NCBI GenBank assembly: GCA_002691265.1
Contig: NZHJ01000008.1
Span: 12,848 to 19,240, forward strand
Reading direction: 5' to 3'
From: Flavobacteriaceae bacterium
GTDB lineage: Bacteria > Bacteroidota > Bacteroidia > Flavobacteriales > Flavobacteriaceae
Length of the DNA: 6,393 bases
Positions 1 to 6,393 of the stretch are shown piece by piece; the first letter of the stretch is position 1, and every line of letters begins with the position of its first letter. The notes under the pieces were generated by a model. That model was not told the origin of the DNA and searched no databases. It saw only the letters and a program-made list of their open reading frames with translations. The position numbers and the translations under genes were made by a program.

Positions 1-1272
1 GAAAAACTTATTAAAAAAGTAAAGCTTGATAATGTAGAAAATTTATTTGATAAATACCCTCACCAGCTTTCTGGTGGGCAAAAACAGAGAGTTATGACAG
101 TCATGGCTCTGTCTTGTAATCCTAAACTTTTGATTGCAGATGAACCAACCACAGCTTTGGATGTAACAATACAAAAAGAAATTATTGAGATATTAAAAGA
201 TTTACAAAAAAGTGAAAATCTATCAATATTATTTATTTCACACGATTTAAGACTAGTGTCAAAGATTTCCGACAGAATTATTATAATGAAGACTGGAGAG
301 ATAATAGAGCAGGGTTTAAATAAACAAATATTTAAATCGCCTAAACAAGATTATACAAAGGCATTATTATCTGTGATTATAAATGACAGCAAAAGATTGA
401 AGGTTTTACCTACAATTGAGACTTATAATGAAAAAAATAAGAAAATTTCAGAAACAAAAACGGAACGAGATAAAAGATTAAAAAGTATATATTCAAAAAG
501 CCCAATTTTAGAAATTAATAATTTGTCAAAATTCTATAATACATCTAAAAGCTTATTTGTAAAAAATAAAGGCTTTCAAGCTTTAGAAAAAATAAGCCTA
601 AAATTATACAAAGGTGAAACTTTAGGTTTAATAGGTGAATCAGGGTCTGGAAAAACTAGCTTATCAAATGCCATACTAAAGATACATAAATTTGAAGAAG
701 GTGAAATCTTTTTTAATAAGCTTGATATTTCTAAAATTCAGGGGAAAGAATTATTAGACTTTAGAAAAAATATTCAAATAGTTTTTCAAGATCCCTATGC
801 ATCATTAAATCCTCTTCATAATATATATCAAATTATTTCTGAACCCTTAATATTCCATAAAATTTGTGGAAAAGAGGATTTATATGATGAGTGTAAAAAA
901 CTAATTAACGACGTTGGTCTAAGTGAGAAATATTTAGATAGTTATCCTCATGAACTTTCAGGTGGACAAAGACAACGGGTCTGCATCGCTAGGGCAATAA
1001 GCGTCAAACCTCAGGTTTTGATATGTGATGAATCAGTTTCTGCTCTCGATGTTTCAATTCAGGCTACTGTGCTTAACCTGCTAAATCAGTTGAAGAAAAA
1101 ATATAGCTTTACCTATATTTTTATATCACATGACCTTTCAGTTATTAGGCATATGTCTGATAAAATTTTAGTGCTTCATAATGGGAAAATAGTTGAATAT
1201 AATGACGCTGATTTATTGTTCAAAAAGCCAAAGGATAGTTATACCAAAAAATTAATTAACGCGTCATTGTAA
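1..1272 (+). CDS. Dipeptide/oligopeptide ABC transporter ATP-binding protein, two fused ATPase domains (5' partial)
   Basis: This is the cytoplasmic ATPase of a peptide-type (Opp/Dpp/Yej-like) ABC importer. It carries two ATPase domains in one chain, resembling E. coli YejF. The frame is open from base 1, and the ABC signature LSGGQ is visible residues 23-27, upstream of the first ATG at 94. The gene therefore starts outside the window, and that ATG is internal. The first domain keeps its signature, Walker B (D47-E48 in LLIADEP), H-loop H81 and a peptide-transporter C-terminal motif (residues 110-123, IFKSPKQDYTKALL); its Walker A lies off the window. A linker rich in charged residues (about 125-167) leads to a complete second domain: Walker A GESGSGKT 212-219, Q-loop Q263, signature LSGGQ 319-323, Walker B D343-E344, H377, and a second peptide-type tail (405-423). 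Visible length is 423 residues; family members are about 530-560, so roughly 110-140 are missing. All visible catalytic motifs are intact. Substrate cannot be read from the ATPase. The stop lies 2 nt before the ligase gene, implying co-transcription. Confidence 0.93.
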   Translation, partial: EKLIKKVKLDNVENLFDKYPHQLSGGQKQRVMTVMALSCNPKLLIADEPTTALDVTIQKEIIEILKDLQKSENLSILFISHDLRLVSKISDRIIIMKTGEIIEQGLNKQIFKSPKQDYTKALLSVIINDSKRLKVLPTIETYNEKNKKISETKTERDKRLKSIYSKSPILEINNLSKFYNTSKSLFVKNKGFQALEKISLKLYKGETLGLIGESGSGKTSLSNAILKIHKFEEGEIFFNKLDISKIQGKELLDFRKNIQIVFQDPYASLNPLHNIYQIISEPLIFHKICGKEDLYDECKKLINDVGLSEKYLDSYPHELSGGQRQRVCIARAISVKPQVLICDESVSALDVSIQATVLNLLNQLKKKYSFTYIFISHDLSVIRHMSDKILVLHNGKIVEYNDADLLFKKPKDSYTKKLINASL

Positions 1273-1274
1273 TT

Positions 1275-3197
1275 ATGGAAAAAATTTGGATTGCTGAAAA
1301 TTATGAATCATCTAATTTGTATCAATTTGAATCTTTTGTCTCAAAAAAATATAATTTAGACTTCCCAGAATATAATGAACTTCATAAATGGTCAATAACA
1401 AATCTTGATAATTTTTGGGAATCAATAGCAGAATTTTATAAAATTGAATTTGACAAAAACTATGATTATGTTTTAAAAAAAGAAATTCCTTTTTATAAAA
1501 CTAAATGGTTCGGTGGTGCTGAATTAAGCTATTCAAAACATATTTTACGTCATGCAAAAATAAATAAAATTGCAATAAAATATAAAAATGAATCTGATGA
1601 TATTGTAGAAATTACTTGGAATAGTTTACTTGAAAAAACAAAAGAAATTAGGGACATCTTAGTCAGATGTAATGTAAATAAGGGAGATGTAGTAGCTGGT
1701 TATTTACTAAATCATCCTGATGCAATAGCTTCATTTATCGCTGTAAATTCTTTGGGAGCTGTGTGGTCATGTTGTTCACCTGATTTTGGAGTTGAAAGTA
1801 TTGTAAACAGATTTAGCCAATTAGATCCTAAAGTTTTATTAGCACATAAAAGCTATTCATATAACGGTAAAATATTTAATCAAGAAAATAAAATTACTGA
1901 GCTTGAAGAAAAATTACCTTCAATAATTAAGACTGTTATATTTGATTCAAGTTTTAATTCATGGAATCTAAGATCAAATTATTGGATTGACTTTGAATTG
2001 TATTCAGTTGAGTTTAATCACCCTATTTGGGTCCTTTTTTCATCAGGAACTACTGGAAAGCCCAAAGCGATTACTCACGGAACTGGAGGAATACTATTAG
2101 AGCAATATAAATCTCATTCGTTACATCAAAATATTGTAGAAGGCGATAAATTCTTTTGGAATACAACAACGGGGTGGATGATGTGGAATTATGCGATTGG
2201 CTCGCTTCTTTGCGGAACAACATTATGTCTTTATGATGGGGCTGCTAATTATCCTGACATTGGAATACAATGGAGGTTTGCCAAAGAGGCTAAAATCAAC
2301 CACTTCGGAAATGGTTCTCCTCTTTTTATTGCTAGTATGAGACAAAATATTAAAGAAGTTAATCAACAAGATTTGAGTTTTATTAAAACCATTGGAGCCA
2401 CTGGATCTCCATTATCTATTGAAGCTTTTCATTGGTTGCAAAAAAAACTGCCAAACAGCCAAATCATTTCATTAAGTGGTGGTACTGATGTATGTTCAGC
2501 GTTCATTGGTGGGTCAACAAAGTTGCCTGTTTACGCTGGATTTCTACAATGTAAAGTGCTTGGTGCTGCCATTCAATCATGGGATGAGAAAGGTCAAGAA
2601 ATTGAAGGTGAAACTGGTGAACTAGTAATTACAGAACCTCTCCCGTCGATGCCCTTATTTTTTTGGGGAGATAAGAATTTTGAAAAATACCATGATTCCT
2701 ATTTTGAAAAAAATAAAGGTGTTTGGACTCATGGGGATTGGATATTAATTGACGATAAACGAGGAATTTTAATGCAAGGAAGATCTGATGCAACATTAAA
2801 CAGAAATGGAATTAGGATTGGAACATCTGAAATTTATTCTGCTTTAGACAGCATATTAGAAATCAAAGATTCAATGATAGTTGATTTAAATTTTGGTAGT
2901 AATAGTAAACTAGTATTATTTATTGAAACTGAATCAGAGTTGAATGCTGAGTTTAAAAACACAATAATCAAAAAAATTAAAAATAAGTGTTCTCCTAGAC
3001 ATACCCCTAACTTAATTTTTGCAATTTCTCAAATTCCGTATACAATCAGTGGTAAAAAAATGGAAATTCCGATAAAAAAGATTCTGCTGGGGCAAAATGT
3101 TAATGATGTAATTTCAAAAGGAGCTATGAGAAATCCTGAATGTATTGATGAATATTTAGTGATTAGAAATCAATGTCTAAAATCTCTTGATCTGTAG
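1275..3197 (+). CDS. aacS: Acetoacetate-CoA ligase (acetoacetyl-CoA synthetase)
   Basis: A cytoplasmic acyl-adenylate-forming enzyme that converts acetoacetate, ATP and CoA to acetoacetyl-CoA, AMP and PPi (EC 6.2.1.16), returning ketone-body carbon to thiolase and central metabolism. The 640 residues match the family's usual length of about 650. An acetyl-CoA-synthetase-type N-terminal region (about 35-95, including WFGGAELSYSKHIL from W78) precedes the AMP-binding domain. Visible motifs are the P-loop-like FSSGTTGKPK (255-264), TTTGWMMWN (from 297), SGGTD (401-405), the adenylate-binding THGDW (D488), the hinge GRSDATLNRNGIRIG (502-516) and the C-terminal SGKK, whose K594 is the expected catalytic lysine. 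GTTGKPKAITHGTGGILLEQYKS and TTGWMMWN point to acetoacetyl- rather than acetyl-CoA synthetase. The ATG at 1275 fits because family members begin with a similar short stretch containing a tryptophan. No Shine-Dalgarno sequence is seen, and the 2-nt gap suggests translational coupling to the ABC gene. The last 35 bp overlap the convergent pbp1A gene. Propionyl- or other acyl-CoA ligase activity is less likely. Confidence 0.95.
   Translation: MEKIWIAENYESSNLYQFESFVSKKYNLDFPEYNELHKWSITNLDNFWESIAEFYKIEFDKNYDYVLKKEIPFYKTKWFGGAELSYSKHILRHAKINKIAIKYKNESDDIVEITWNSLLEKTKEIRDILVRCNVNKGDVVAGYLLNHPDAIASFIAVNSLGAVWSCCSPDFGVESIVNRFSQLDPKVLLAHKSYSYNGKIFNQENKITELEEKLPSIIKTVIFDSSFNSWNLRSNYWIDFELYSVEFNHPIWVLFSSGTTGKPKAITHGTGGILLEQYKSHSLHQNIVEGDKFFWNTTTGWMMWNYAIGSLLCGTTLCLYDGAANYPDIGIQWRFAKEAKINHFGNGSPLFIASMRQNIKEVNQQDLSFIKTIGATGSPLSIEAFHWLQKKLPNSQIISLSGGTDVCSAFIGGSTKLPVYAGFLQCKVLGAAIQSWDEKGQEIEGETGELVITEPLPSMPLFFWGDKNFEKYHDSYFEKNKGVWTHGDWILIDDKRGILMQGRSDATLNRNGIRIGTSEIYSALDSILEIKDSMIVDLNFGSNSKLVLFIETESELNAEFKNTIIKKIKNKCSPRHTPNLIFAISQIPYTISGKKMEIPIKKILLGQNVNDVISKGAMRNPECIDEYLVIRNQCLKSLDL
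3163..3197. other. Tail-to-tail coding overlap of the ligase and pbp1A genes
   Basis: The last 35 bp of the acetoacetate-CoA ligase gene (stop TAG 3195-3197) are also the last 35 bp of pbp1A on the other strand (stop TTA/TAA at 3165-3163). They encode the last 11 residues of each protein. No GC-rich hairpin followed by a T-run was found near by on either strand, so any terminator must lie inside the opposing gene. Both C-terminal tails lie beyond their catalytic domains, so they should tolerate the shared sequence. Confidence 0.9.
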
Positions 3198-5478
3198 TTC
3201 TACCTGATCCGATAGAGTCTATAACAAATTTGTTACAGTCCAATTCTATACTCAATCTTTTTGGTCTTTCAAATGAATCTTTTGATGTAAGTAAAGTTGA
3301 ATCTTGATAAACACTTTTCATATATACCCCCCAAATAGGTAAAGCCATGGAGGCACCTTGACCGTAGGCAATGTCTTCAAAATGAATTGCTCTATCTTCA
3401 GCTCCAACCCAAACACCTGTTACTAGATTTGGGACCATTCCAATAAACCATCCATCACTTTGATTTTGGGTTGTACCTGTCTTTCCTGCAATTGGATTTG
3501 TAAACTCATATGGATATCCAGTTACTACATTTTGATATGCCCTGTTAAATTCATCAGCTCCAGTTGTTCTCAGTCTTGTTCCTGATCCTGCTTTTGTTAC
3601 ACCCTCTAATAAATTAACCGTAACGTAAGCAGCCTCCTCACTTAAAACATCTCTTGTCACCGGCTTATTCTCAAATAAAGTAGTACCATTTTTGTCTTCA
3701 ATTCTTTCGATAAAAACAGGTTGTGTATAAACACCTTTATTTGCAAATGTTGAATAAGCTGCAACCATTTCATATACGCTTAGGTCAGGAGTTCCCAAAG
3801 CAATGGATGGTACTGGAAGTATTCTTTGTTCGATTCCTAAATCCTTGGCTAATTTAACAACCGTTCTTGGTCCAATTCTGTCCATTAATCTAGCGGTTAC
3901 AGTATTTACCGAATTTGCTAAAGCATTTTTTAAAGTTCTTGTTCTACCGTATTTGTCTCCAGAATTTTTTGGACACCATTGTTCAACATTTCCAAATTTA
4001 TTCTTTTCAATACAAAACTGACTATCGGGAAATGTATCACACGGAGACAATTTTAATTGATCAATAGCTGCAGCATATACAAATGGTTTAAAAGTTGATC
4101 CAATTTGTCTCTTACCTTTTTTTACCATATCATACTGAAAATGTCTGTAATTCATACCACCTACCCAAGCCTTGATATATCCATTAGTTGGATCCATTGA
4201 CATCATCCCAGGTCTAAAAAAAGACTTATAGTATTTCATAGAATCTAAAGGGGTCATAATTGTGTCGATTTCACCCTCCCACGAAAAAACCGTCATTTCT
4301 TTTGGAACAAAAAATGATTCTTCAATTTCTTCATTATCTTTTTTTAAGTCATATTTCATTTTTCTCCATCGTTCAGATCTTCTCATTGATATTCTTAATA
4401 ACGTATCAACAGCGCCACTGGTTAATTCACGAAATGGAGCAATTGAGTCATCTAATGTTTCATTCTGCTCAAAAAATTCTTTTTGAAGTCTTGGCATATG
4501 AGTTAATACAGCATTTTCTGCCATTTCTTGCATCGAATAATTTATGGTTGTATAAATTTTTAAACCATCTGTATTCAGATTATATTTTGATCCGTCAGGT
4601 TTTCTGTTATTTTCATCATTTATCCAAGTTTTCATATGTGCTCTTAAAAACTCTCTAAAGTATGTAGCAAGTCCTTCTCTATGAGATTCTGGTGTATAAT
4701 TTAGATTTAAAGGTTGTAATTGAATTGAATCAACAATGACCTCTTCCAAATAATTATATTTCTTCATTTGACCCAATACAACATTTCTTCTGTTTTTAAC
4801 TCCAACTGGATTTCTGTGAGGTCTTGGATTGTACAATGAAGAGTTTTTTAACATACCGACCAAAATTGCGGATTCATTTATATCTAAATCCTTTGGTTCT
4901 TTTCCAAAATAGATTCTTGCAGCACTTCTAATACCATCTCCGTTATTACCAAAATCGTATAAGTTCAAATATTGAGTTATAATTTCATCTTTTGTGTAAT
5001 GTCGCTCAAGTCTAACTGCTATAATATATTCCTTAAACTTTTGCGTCAACCTTTCTACTATATCTCTTGAACCTTCTCCAGTGAATAATAACTTTGCTAG
5101 CTGCTGAGTAATAGTGCTTCCACCACCATCTTTACCTAACTTTAAGGCTGCTCCAAATGTTCTCTTGAAATCTATTCCCGAGTGAGAATAAAATCTGATA
5201 TCCTCAGTAGCAATTAGGGCATCAACAAGATGTGTTGGAAGTTCATCAAAAGTTACAGGAGTTCTATTATCATTAAAATAATATTTTCCAAGAGTCTTTC
5301 CATCAGAGCTTATAACTTCGCTGGCCAAACTTGTTTTGGGATTCTCCAAGACTTCTAAATCTGGCATATCTCCAAAGCCACCAATAGAGGCATAATAGAA
5401 TATTAAAGCAATAAGTGTAATCGGAGTTAAAAAGAATAACCACAATAAAAAAGAATATAATTTATATTTTTTTTTCAA
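3163..5478 (-). CDS. mrcA: Penicillin-binding protein 1A, bifunctional transglycosylase/transpeptidase
   Basis: A class A PBP that polymerises lipid II into glycan strands and crosslinks the stem peptides, anchored in the inner membrane with its catalytic domains in the periplasm. The 771-residue protein has a short basic start (MKKKYK), one membrane segment (about 9-30), a glycosyltransferase-51 domain (about 60-250) and a transpeptidase domain (about 425-720). In GT51, the catalytic glutamate is E92 (TEDIRFYSHSGID), followed by GGSTITQQLAK (119-129) and QKFKE (E150). The transpeptidase triad is complete: SxxK S461-K464, SxN S523-N525 and KTGT 666-669. Length and the long GT-TP linker (about 300-420) are normal for Bacteroidota PBP1A. 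The start codon is TTG, 2 nt after the gldH stop. The next in-frame ATG is codon 38, beyond the membrane segment, so TTG is the only sensible start as sequenced (see the start-site entry). It is the last gene of the ricT-gldH-pbp1A block and overlaps the ligase gene tail to tail. The symbol is by analogy; ponA or pbp1A would serve equally. Confidence 0.95.
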   Translation of the reverse strand: MKKKYKLYSFLLWLFFLTPITLIALIFYYASIGGFGDMPDLEVLENPKTSLASEVISSDGKTLGKYYFNDNRTPVTFDELPTHLVDALIATEDIRFYSHSGIDFKRTFGAALKLGKDGGGSTITQQLAKLLFTGEGSRDIVERLTQKFKEYIIAVRLERHYTKDEIITQYLNLYDFGNNGDGIRSAARIYFGKEPKDLDINESAILVGMLKNSSLYNPRPHRNPVGVKNRRNVVLGQMKKYNYLEEVIVDSIQLQPLNLNYTPESHREGLATYFREFLRAHMKTWINDENNRKPDGSKYNLNTDGLKIYTTINYSMQEMAENAVLTHMPRLQKEFFEQNETLDDSIAPFRELTSGAVDTLLRISMRRSERWRKMKYDLKKDNEEIEESFFVPKEMTVFSWEGEIDTIMTPLDSMKYYKSFFRPGMMSMDPTNGYIKAWVGGMNYRHFQYDMVKKGKRQIGSTFKPFVYAAAIDQLKLSPCDTFPDSQFCIEKNKFGNVEQWCPKNSGDKYGRTRTLKNALANSVNTVTARLMDRIGPRTVVKLAKDLGIEQRILPVPSIALGTPDLSVYEMVAAYSTFANKGVYTQPVFIERIEDKNGTTLFENKPVTRDVLSEEAAYVTVNLLEGVTKAGSGTRLRTTGADEFNRAYQNVVTGYPYEFTNPIAGKTGTTQNQSDGWFIGMVPNLVTGVWVGAEDRAIHFEDIAYGQGASMALPIWGVYMKSVYQDSTLLTSKDSFERPKRLSIELDCNKFVIDSIGSGRTTDQEILDIDF

Positions 5479-5512
5479 CCCTATTTAGCTTTTTCAATTT
5501 TAAATCCAACAT
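5467..5512 (-). promoter_or_regulatory. pbp1A translation start region: TTG start, nine-A run, alternative ATG
   Basis: On the minus strand the annotated start TTG (5478-5476) is followed immediately by nine A residues (5475-5467), which encode the three lysines of MKKK. In the same frame, the codons just upstream are TAA, ATA, GGG, so no ATG is available. In the +1-shifted frame an ATG at 5512-5510, inside the gldH 3' end, reads MLDLKLKKLNRVEKK and is open into the A-run. With eight A residues instead of nine, it would join the pbp1A frame directly at YKLYSF. No Shine-Dalgarno sequence precedes the TTG. As sequenced, start by re-initiation after the gldH stop is the simplest reading. A base-calling error in the homopolymer, or transcript slippage, are alternatives. 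Confidence 0.5.
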
Positions 5513-5960
5513 CAACAACACCCTCTAATAATTCTAATCCACCAACTTTATTTATACCTCTCATAGCATGTTCAATTGAAACAAAGTATTTTTTTTCATT
5601 ATCTAAGCTAATGTTTTCCTTATGTAATAATGTATTGTCGACAATATTAATTCTCTTTCTTCCCAGAAACTTCCCATACTTATCTGCTAATTTATGCTCT
5701 ATGGTGTCAATTGAAATGGTATTTACAGAATCTTTAATTGTCACAATAAGAAAGATGTTATTAAAAATATAGTCATCATTGATTCTTAAATTAACGAAAG
5801 AATTATATGTGGTTTTTTCAGTTGTACTCAACTCAAAATTAAAGTTTTGAACAGAATCCTTATGCCATTGCCCATCAATCGAGTTATAGTCAATATATTG
5901 AATATCCAGATTACAAGACATCAAAAAAATTGAAAAAATTATAGCTAATTTATTGTGCAT
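5481..5960 (-). CDS. gldH: Gliding motility lipoprotein GldH
   Basis: A 159-residue lipoprotein of the GldH family, a component needed for gliding motility in Flavobacterium johnsoniae and found in Bacteroidota; its biochemical role is unknown. A hydrophobic signal peptide (residues 3-15) ends in the lipobox L13-M14-S15-C16, so C16 should be lipidated after signal peptidase II cleavage. The mature protein shows the family's recognisable segments: a conserved tryptophan (W32), NLRINDDYIFNNIFL (57-71), DTIEHKLADKYGKFLG (85-100) and the C-terminal block MRGINKVGGLELLEGVVDVGF (133-153). Length is typical. The ATG overlaps the end of ricT by 11 nt and is preceded by an A-rich leader instead of a Shine-Dalgarno sequence. 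The stop lies 2 nt before pbp1A. Sitting between ricT and a PBP suggests an envelope function. GldH homologues also occur in non-gliding Bacteroidota, so the gene alone does not show that this organism glides. Confidence 0.92.
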   Translation of the reverse strand: MHNKLAIIFSIFLMSCNLDIQYIDYNSIDGQWHKDSVQNFNFELSTTEKTTYNSFVNLRINDDYIFNNIFLIVTIKDSVNTISIDTIEHKLADKYGKFLGRKRINIVDNTLLHKENISLDNEKKYFVSIEHAMRGINKVGGLELLEGVVDVGFKIEKAK

Positions 5961-6393
5961 ATTTTTTTCTTTTTTTTCGATCGAATCTTGTTATACTATC
6001 CTCTGATGCCTTAGTAGTTTCTTCTGAATTTATAAATGTATAGTCTTCCAGAGATGATACTTCTTTGTCAGATTTATTAATGTCAATCATCTTATTCAAT
6101 GCTTTTAAATCAAATTCAAACCATTCCATAAAATTATCTTTGTAAGCATACCAAACACGCTTTTTAAAAATATCCGTTTTTTGAAGTATGGCTATTCCTT
6201 TTTTTGTTTTTATTTTAAAATCTTTTTTTGGAAAATCCTTTAATGCATCTAAGTATGTATCTAATTCATAGTTTAGACAACATTTCAATTTACCACACTG
6301 CCCTGCTAATTTTTGAGGATTAATTGATAGTTTTTGATACCTCGCAGACGAAGTGTTTACCTTTCTAAGATCATTCAACCATGTTGAACAACA
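5950..6393 (-). CDS. ricT: RicT-like PSP1-domain protein (5' partial)
   Basis: The C-terminal 147 residues of a PSP1-domain protein of the RicT (Bacillus YaaT) family. In Bacillus, RicT joins RicA and RicF in a complex carrying Fe-S clusters that affects RNA maturation and phosphorelay signalling. Bacteroidota generally keep only the RicT-like subunit, where its role is unproven. The frame is open to the window edge, and visible residues 1-5 read CCSTW, the end of a conserved Cys-rich motif. The TTG at 6378 is therefore an internal leucine codon, not the start. Next come VNTSSARYQKLSINPQKLAGQCGKLKCCLNYEL (12-44), the family's most conserved block, with C33, C38 and C39 as likely cluster ligands. 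The tail is lysine/arginine-rich (RKKRKKYAQ), and the A-rich codons for it double as the leader for gldH. The stop codon lies inside gldH, overlapping it by 11 nt. In related genomes a DNA polymerase III delta' gene often lies near by, but that would be outside this window. Confidence 0.92.
   Translation of the reverse strand, partial: CCSTWLNDLRKVNTSSARYQKLSINPQKLAGQCGKLKCCLNYELDTYLDALKDFPKKDFKIKTKKGIAILQKTDIFKKRVWYAYKDNFMEWFEFDLKALNKMIDINKSDKEVSSLEDYTFINSEETTKASEDSITRFDRKKRKKYAQ
5961..5980 (-). promoter_or_regulatory. A-rich translation leader of gldH
   Basis: The 20 bases directly before the gldH ATG contain runs of eight and seven A residues on the minus strand and no GGAGG-like motif. 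Bacteroidota commonly initiate without a Shine-Dalgarno sequence and favour A-rich, unstructured leaders, so this probably acts as the ribosome-loading region. It also encodes the lysine-rich C-terminus of RicT, so the basic tail and the leader are the same sequence. The function is inferred from composition and position only. Confidence 0.45.

Noticed and set aside
94..1272. ATG at 94 as the start of the ABC ATPase
   Set aside because: The same frame is open from base 1 and encodes the ABC signature LSGGQ before this ATG, so the gene begins outside the window.
3222..3235. Perfect 14-bp palindrome (taacaaatttgtta), 25 bp past the ligase stop
   Set aside because: It has no loop, is AT-rich and has no T-run after it, so it would not make a good terminator. 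It encodes CNKFVI of PBP1A and is probably chance in AT-rich DNA.
3803..4021. 72-residue plus-strand open frame
   Set aside because: It lies wholly antisense to the transpeptidase domain of pbp1A and resembles no protein family I know; a shadow frame.
4260..4658. Two overlapping plus-strand open frames of 132 and 74 residues (the second at 4262-4486)
   Set aside because: Both are antisense to pbp1A, overlap each other in different frames, and read as random low-complexity translation.
5962..5977. T-rich run on the plus strand as a terminator
   Set aside because: No plus-strand gene ends near it and no hairpin precedes it; it is the complement of the lysine codons at the ricT end.
6376..6378. 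TTG at 6378 as the ricT start
   Set aside because: The frame continues to the window edge with CCSTW, part of the family's conserved Cys motif, so this codon is internal.
1..6393. CRISPR array, insertion sequence, tRNA/rRNA, toxin-antitoxin or defence genes
   Set aside because: No spaced repeats, terminal inverted repeats, transposase motifs or tRNA-like folds were seen, and all sequence is accounted for by five core-type genes.

Overview
The window is AT-rich and fully coding. It looks like a chromosomal core region of a low-GC member of the Bacteroidota, most likely a Flavobacteriia-type lineage. The main evidence is gldH, a gliding-motility lipoprotein known only from this phylum, sitting between a RicT/PSP1-family gene and a class A penicillin-binding protein. 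From memory this ricT-gldH-PBP1A order recurs in Flavobacteriia. The absence of clear Shine-Dalgarno sequences and the A-rich leader before gldH fit the same assignment.

Layout. Positions 1-3197 hold two plus-strand genes: the 3' part of a duplicated-ATPase dipeptide/oligopeptide ABC transporter protein (1-1272, cut by the window edge) and, after a 2-nt gap, a complete acetoacetate-CoA ligase (1275-3197). Positions 3163-6393 hold three minus-strand genes, transcribed from right to left: a RicT-like protein (5' end outside the window), gldH (overlaps ricT by 11 nt), and a bifunctional PBP1A (2 nt after gldH, with a TTG start). The two blocks converge and their coding sequences overlap tail to tail by 35 bp. 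There is no intergenic stretch longer than 2 nt, so no promoter, intergenic terminator, RNA gene, repeat array or mobile element has room outside coding DNA, and I saw none inside it.

How the genes fit together. The plus-strand pair could link peptide uptake to use of acetoacetate, a product of leucine breakdown. That link is inference from adjacency. The minus-strand trio is an envelope-associated block: PBP1A polymerises and crosslinks peptidoglycan, GldH belongs to the gliding machinery, and RicT is a conserved Fe-S-associated regulatory protein whose role in this phylum is not established.

I do not see a new defence system, element or RNA here. The points most worth a second look are the pbp1A start (a TTG followed at once by a nine-A run, where one fewer A would open an ATG start inside gldH), the convergent overlap, and the peptide-ABC/acetoacetate-ligase pairing.
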